Assembly: GCF_934372025.1 (NCBI RefSeq)
Contig: NZ_CAKROJ010000047.1
Span: 1-17,400 of the forward strand
Direction: 5' to 3'
From: an uncultured Blautia sp.
GTDB lineage: Bacteria; Bacillota; Clostridia; Lachnospirales; Lachnospiraceae
Length of the DNA: 17,400 bases
Shown: positions 13,759 through 17,400 of the stretch, in pieces
How positions within the stretch are numbered: position 1 is the first letter of the stretch
Layout of the letters: each line of letters starts with the position of its first letter
Notes under the pieces: model-generated
Told to the model about the DNA's origin: nothing
What the model saw: only the letters and a program-made list of their open reading frames with translations
Databases searched by the model: none
Position numbers and translations under genes: made by a program

Positions 13759-14658
13759 ATGAATTCCAGGAAAAAAGGTATGACTCTGGTTGCAAAACAG
13801 AGAACTGCAGGATGGCTTTTCCTTGCACCTGCATCCATCATGATCGCAGTCATGAGTTTTTATCCGATGATCCGTGCATTCATCATTTCTCTGCAGACCG
13901 GAGCAGGCGCAAATATGAGATTTGCAGATCCGATCTTCAGTAACTACAAGCGTATTCTTGCAGACAAAGTATTTCAGCAGTCCATAGTAAATACATTCCT
14001 TTATCTGATCATTCAGGTGCCGATCATGCTGATACTGGCAATTCTTCTGGCACAGCTTTTAAATAACAAAGATTTGAAATTCAGAGGATTTTTCCGTACA
14101 TGTGTATTCCTTCCATGTGCAACATCTCTGGTTTCCTACTCACTGATTTTCCGTTCCATGTTTGCTACAGATGGTCTGATCAACAGTATCCTGATCAAAC
14201 TTGGAATCTTATCAACCGGCTACAACTTCCTGGGAAATGCTACCAGTGCCAAGATCGTAATCATTCTGGCTCTGATCTGGAGATGGACAGGATACAACAT
14301 GGTATTCTATCTTGCAGGCCTTCAGAATATTGAATATTCCGTATATGAGGCAGCAAAGATCGATGGTGCCAACGGCTGGAAGACTTTCTGGAAAATCACT
14401 GTTCCGCTTCTGAAACCGACAATTATCATGACCTTTATCATGTCAATCAATGGTACACTGCAGTTGTTCGATGAGTCTGTCAACCTGACAAAAGGTGGCC
14501 CGGCAAACTCCACAATTACAATGTCCCACTATATTTACAACACATGCTTTATCAACGTACCGAACTTTGGATATGCATCAGCAATGTCATTTATCATATT
14601 CATAATGGTAGCTGTGCTTGCATTTATCAACTTGAAAGTAGGTGATACACGTGACTAA
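13759..14658 (+). CDS. CUT1 ABC transporter permease, MalF/UgpA type (system 2)
   Basis: This 299-residue membrane protein starts at the ATG at 13759, five bases after AAAGGGGGAG; an upstream in-frame TTG overlaps that site and is rejected. Hydrophobic segments begin at about 18-42. The EAA loop is YEAAKIDGANGWKTFWKITVPLLKP (196-220) with G203. LTKGGPANST near 243-252 marks the subfamily. It builds the pore with the following permease, which overlaps its end by 8 bases. Transport energy must come from an ATPase encoded elsewhere. It is similar in layout to the 7987-8895 permease but clearly distinct in sequence. Confidence 0.92.
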   Translation: MNSRKKGMTLVAKQRTAGWLFLAPASIMIAVMSFYPMIRAFIISLQTGAGANMRFADPIFSNYKRILADKVFQQSIVNTFLYLIIQVPIMLILAILLAQLLNNKDLKFRGFFRTCVFLPCATSLVSYSLIFRSMFATDGLINSILIKLGILSTGYNFLGNATSAKIVIILALIWRWTGYNMVFYLAGLQNIEYSVYEAAKIDGANGWKTFWKITVPLLKPTIIMTFIMSINGTLQLFDESVNLTKGGPANSTITMSHYIYNTCFINVPNFGYASAMSFIIFIMVAVLAFINLKVGDTRD

Positions 14659-15478
14659 GAAAAACAAATCAGCCATTCAGAGAAGATTGATTCCTACATA
14701 TATTTTTCTGATCATCGTGTCATTTATTTCGGTATTCCCGTTATACTGGATGATCTCAGCCGCAACTAATACATCAACCGATGTATCCCGTGGACGAATT
14801 ATTCCGGGAAGTCATTTTATGGAAAACTTCCATAATCTGACAGCACAGCAGCCACTGTGGAGAGCACTTGGAAACTCTTTCTTCTATGCAATCCTTACGA
14901 CAGTGATCTGTCTGCTGATCTGCTCTATCGCAGGATATGGATTTGAAGTTTATCATGACAAAGGAAAAGACAGACTGTTCTCTGTGCTGCTTCTTGCAAT
15001 GATGGTTCCGCAGGTTGCAACCATGGTTCCGTTGTTCAAAATGTTCTCTAAAGCAGGACTTCTGAATACAGCAGTTGGTTTTATCCTTCCAATCATTTCT
15101 ACACCATTTATGATCATGATGTTCCGTCAGAACGCAAGATCATTCCCGGTAGATATTATCGAAGCAGCTCGTATTGATGGACTGAGCGAAGTAAGAATCT
15201 TCTTCCAGATGTTCATTCCTACTATGAAATCTACATATGCAGCTGCAGCAGTTATTACCTTCATGAATGCATGGAACTCTTACCTGTGGCCGAAGGTAAT
15301 CATGACAGATAACAAGGCGATGACAATGCCAATGTTGATCGCCAACCTGATCACAGGTTATGTAACAGACTATGGTATGCTGATGTGCGGCGTATTATTC
15401 TGTTCCATTCCGACTATGATCGTGTTCTTCGTACTGCAGAAACAGTTTGCAGAAGGTATTACCGGTGCGGTTAAGTAA
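14651..15478 (+). CDS. CUT1 ABC transporter permease, MalG/UgpE type (system 2)
   Basis: This 275-residue protein is read from a GTG start at 14651, placed 5 bases after AGGTGAT, a good match to the 16S anti-Shine-Dalgarno. A GTG at 14642 is in frame but lies within that site. It overlaps the preceding gene by 8 bases, so translation is coupled. Membrane segments start near residue 13, and FPLYWMISAATN follows the first. The EAA loop is IIEAARIDGLSEVRIFFQMFIPTMK (169-193). The C-terminus KQFAEGITGAVK is the standard MalG-type ending. An inverted repeat and a terminator come right after its stop, ahead of the beta-galactosidase gene. Confidence 0.92.
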   Translation: MTKKNKSAIQRRLIPTYIFLIIVSFISVFPLYWMISAATNTSTDVSRGRIIPGSHFMENFHNLTAQQPLWRALGNSFFYAILTTVICLLICSIAGYGFEVYHDKGKDRLFSVLLLAMMVPQVATMVPLFKMFSKAGLLNTAVGFILPIISTPFMIMMFRQNARSFPVDIIEAARIDGLSEVRIFFQMFIPTMKSTYAAAAVITFMNAWNSYLWPKVIMTDNKAMTMPMLIANLITGYVTDYGMLMCGVLFCSIPTMIVFFVLQKQFAEGITGAVK

Positions 15479-15480
15479 AA

Positions 15481-15521
15481 TGTAACACCAGGGTTAAAAG
15501 GTAATTCGGGGAAGTGTTACA
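15481..15521. promoter_or_regulatory. 8-bp inverted repeat and possible promoter before lacZ
   Basis: TGTAACAC (15481-15488) and GTGTTACA (15514-15521) are perfect inverted copies separated by 25 bases. The right copy overlaps a possible -10, TACAAT (15518-15523), with TTAAAA (15494-15499) 18 bases upstream as a weak -35. This may be an operator pair or, in RNA, a stem. The promoter reading is uncertain because a terminator lies immediately downstream. Confidence 0.4.
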
Positions 15522-15532
15522 ATAAAGAACTT

Positions 15533-15561
15533 AAAAAAGGGTGCTTAGGCATCCTTTTTTT
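15533..15561 (+). terminator. Intrinsic terminator between second transporter and lacZ
   Basis: AAAAAAGGGTGC (15533-15544) pairs with GCATCCTTTTTT (15549-15560) around TTAG, with one G-U wobble, and the T-run continues to 15561. It stands 20 bases before the start codon of the beta-galactosidase gene, so lacZ is reached only by read-through, or the hairpin is an attenuator. Confidence 0.75.
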
Positions 15562-15580
15562 AAAATAACAGGAGGTTTTT

Positions 15581-17400
15581 ATGAAAGCTTTTGATTATTC
15601 TTTAGTAAAGGATCCACAGTATTTTAAAGATGGAAGAATGGATGCACATTCTGACCATACATATTACAGAGATGGAGAGGAAGCACAGGAAAAAGAAACT
15701 TCCTTCCGTTATGATCTCAACGGAATCTGGAAATTCCACTATGCCCGTAACTATGGAAGTGCGATTCCGGGTTTCGAAAAAGAAGAATATTGCTGCAGGG
15801 ACTGGGATGATATCCGCGTACCGGCACATATCCAGATGGAAGGATATGATGCACCGCAGTATGCCAACGTACAGTATCCATGGGAAGGCCACGAAGATAT
15901 TCATCCGGGTGAGATCCCGGAGCATTTTAATCCGGTTGCAAGCTATGTGAAATACTTTGAAGTGCCGGAAGAAATGCAGGGAAAACGTCTCTTTATTTCT
16001 TTTCAGGGAGCAGAGAGCGGCATTGCATTATGGATTAACGGACACTTTGTCGGATACAGTGAAGACTCCTTTACACCGTCAGAATTTGAACTGACTGAGT
16101 ATGTAAAAGAAGGCGAAAACAAGCTCGCAGCACAGGTGTTCAAATGGACAGCAAGCAGCTGGTGCGAGGATCAGGATTTCTATCGTTTCTCTGGAATCTA
16201 CAGAGATGTTTACCTTTATACCGTGCCGGAGGTTCATGTTTATGATCTTCAGATCCGTGCAATCCCGGACGAAACTTTAAGTACAGCGGCACTTGAGATC
16301 AGAACAAATACCTGGGGCAAAGGTACAGTAAAAATTACTCTTTCCAAAGATGGAGAGATCATAATCAAGGACGAAAAAGCACTCGACGGAGAAGAATTTT
16401 ATTCATGGAAAGTGGAAAATCCAGTGCTCTGGAGTGCAGAAGATCCGCAGCTTTATGACTTGGTTTTAGAGGTTTATAACGAGGCAGGAGAACTTCAGGA
16501 AGTGATTCCGCAGAAGGTTGGATTCCGTCGTTTTGAGATGAAAGACGGTATCATGACACTGAACGGAAAACGTATCGTATTCAAGGGTGTCAACCGTCAT
16601 GAATTCAGCTCTGTGAGTGGAAGACACGTGTCCGAAGAAGAACTTCGCAAAGACCTTAAGATCATGAAACAGAACAACATCAATGCAATTCGTACATGTC
16701 ATTACCCGGATGCTTCCATGATCTATGAACTCTGCGATGAATACGGAATCTATATGATCGATGAGACAAACCTGGAATCTCATGGTTCCTGGGATGTGGC
16801 TGAATTTACAAAAGATTACACCTACGTAGTACCGCACGATAAACAGGAATGGCTTGATATGATGCTGGATCGTGCAAATTCTATGTATCAGAGAGACAAA
16901 AACCATACAGCGATCCTGATCTGGTCCTGTGGAAACGAGTCCTTCGGAGGCAAGGATATCTTTGAAATGTCACAGTTCTTCCACAAGGCAGATCCGACTC
17001 GTCTGGTTCATTATGAAGGTGTATTCCATGACCGCAGATACAACGATACCAGTGATATGGAAAGTCAGATGTATCCATCTGTAGAGGCAATCAAGGAGTT
17101 CCTTGCAAAGGATGATGCAAAGCCATTTATCTGCTGTGAATATACACATGCAATGGGAAATTCCTGTGGTGCAATGCACAAATATACAGATCTGACAGAT
17201 ATAGAACCGAAGTATCAGGGTGGATTTATCTGGGATTATGTTGATCAGTCTATCTACAAAAAAGACCGTTACGGAAAAGAATTCCAGGCATACGGCGGTG
17301 ACTTTGGAGAACGTCCGACAGATTACAACTTCAGTGGAAATGGTATTGCATACGGTGGAAACAGAGATGCTTCTCCAAAGATGCAGGAAGTCAAATTCAA
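15581..17400 (+). CDS. lacZ: Beta-galactosidase, glycoside hydrolase family 2 (LacZ type), 3' end outside the window
   Basis: The first 606 residues are present; LacZ proteins have about 1000. The start follows a perfect AGGAGGT. There is no signal peptide, so it works in the cytoplasm, splitting beta-galactosides such as lactose. Domains in order: jelly-roll sugar-binding domain at about 45-215 (WINGHFVGYSEDSFTPSEFEL split there), Ig-like domain at about 217-320, TIM barrel from about 322. The barrel carries GVNRHEF, the GH2 signature NAIRTCHYP at 368-376 continued by CDEYGIYMIDETNLESHG, the acid/base E453 in SCGNES, and the nucleophile E520 in CCEYTHAMGNS. These correspond to E461 and E537 of E. 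coli LacZ. It follows the second transporter operon, whose cargo it probably hydrolyses. Another GH2 beta-galactoside specificity is possible. Confidence 0.92.
   Translation, partial: MKAFDYSLVKDPQYFKDGRMDAHSDHTYYRDGEEAQEKETSFRYDLNGIWKFHYARNYGSAIPGFEKEEYCCRDWDDIRVPAHIQMEGYDAPQYANVQYPWEGHEDIHPGEIPEHFNPVASYVKYFEVPEEMQGKRLFISFQGAESGIALWINGHFVGYSEDSFTPSEFELTEYVKEGENKLAAQVFKWTASSWCEDQDFYRFSGIYRDVYLYTVPEVHVYDLQIRAIPDETLSTAALEIRTNTWGKGTVKITLSKDGEIIIKDEKALDGEEFYSWKVENPVLWSAEDPQLYDLVLEVYNEAGELQEVIPQKVGFRRFEMKDGIMTLNGKRIVFKGVNRHEFSSVSGRHVSEEELRKDLKIMKQNNINAIRTCHYPDASMIYELCDEYGIYMIDETNLESHGSWDVAEFTKDYTYVVPHDKQEWLDMMLDRANSMYQRDKNHTAILIWSCGNESFGGKDIFEMSQFFHKADPTRLVHYEGVFHDRRYNDTSDMESQMYPSVEAIKEFLAKDDAKPFICCEYTHAMGNSCGAMHKYTDLTDIEPKYQGGFIWDYVDQSIYKKDRYGKEFQAYGGDFGERPTDYNFSGNGIAYGGNRDASPKMQEVKF

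Noticed and set aside
1..17400. CRISPR arrays, insertion sequences, tRNA or rRNA genes, phage genes
   Set aside because: No regularly spaced repeats, transposase or integrase motifs, or tRNA-like folds were noticed; the window reads as an ordinary metabolic region with local regulators.

Overview
The window looks like a chromosomal segment of a gut-type Clostridia bacterium, most likely Lachnospiraceae (Blautia/Ruminococcus/Dorea-like). The reasons are strong AGGAGG-type ribosome binding sites, many U-tailed intrinsic terminators, AT-rich spacers, binding-protein-dependent CUT1 sugar transporters with no linked ATPase, and a small membrane protein resembling DUF6106. This assignment is inferred from gene content; no rRNA or other marker is present.

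Layout. (1) 1-186: C-terminal end of a pyruvate formate-lyase activating enzyme, with its terminator. (2) 283-2886: a two-gene nucleobase unit, a phosphoribosyltransferase-fold protein followed by a CodB-type cytosine permease, preceded by a near-perfect 30-bp palindrome and a second related dyad over the promoter. It ends in a terminator shared with the converging next gene. (3) 2894-4960, minus strand: a cytoplasmic glycoside hydrolase of the GHL6/GH42-trimerisation architecture, possibly a GH151-type alpha-L-fucosidase. (4) 5157-10480, plus strand, divergent from it: a Cys/Met-metabolism-type PLP enzyme, a sugar-binding protein, two permeases and a FadR/FCD-type GntR regulator. The leader carries a hairpin with a U-tract and a FadR-like operator. 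(5) 10535-12127: an AraC-family regulator and a small membrane protein. (6) 12201-15561: a second CUT1 system of binding protein plus two permeases. (7) 15581 to the window end: a GH2 beta-galactosidase (LacZ type), cut by the edge.

How the parts may work together. Neither glycosidase has a signal peptide, and both transporters are of the oligosaccharide type. The simplest reading is import of intact galactose- (and perhaps fucose-) containing oligosaccharides followed by cytoplasmic cleavage. The 8-mer ATTGCACA occurs in the promoter regions of the hydrolase, of the PLP/transporter operon and of the second transporter, so one regulator (the AraC protein is the local candidate) may connect the three units. 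The GntR regulator is a good candidate to bind the FadR-like operator in front of its own operon.

The points most worth a second look are the PLP C-S-lyase-type enzyme inside a sugar-transporter operon under a FadR-like regulator, the promoter followed at once by a terminator-like hairpin, the shared ATTGCACA motif, and the phosphoribosyltransferase-CodB pair with no cytosine deaminase beside it.
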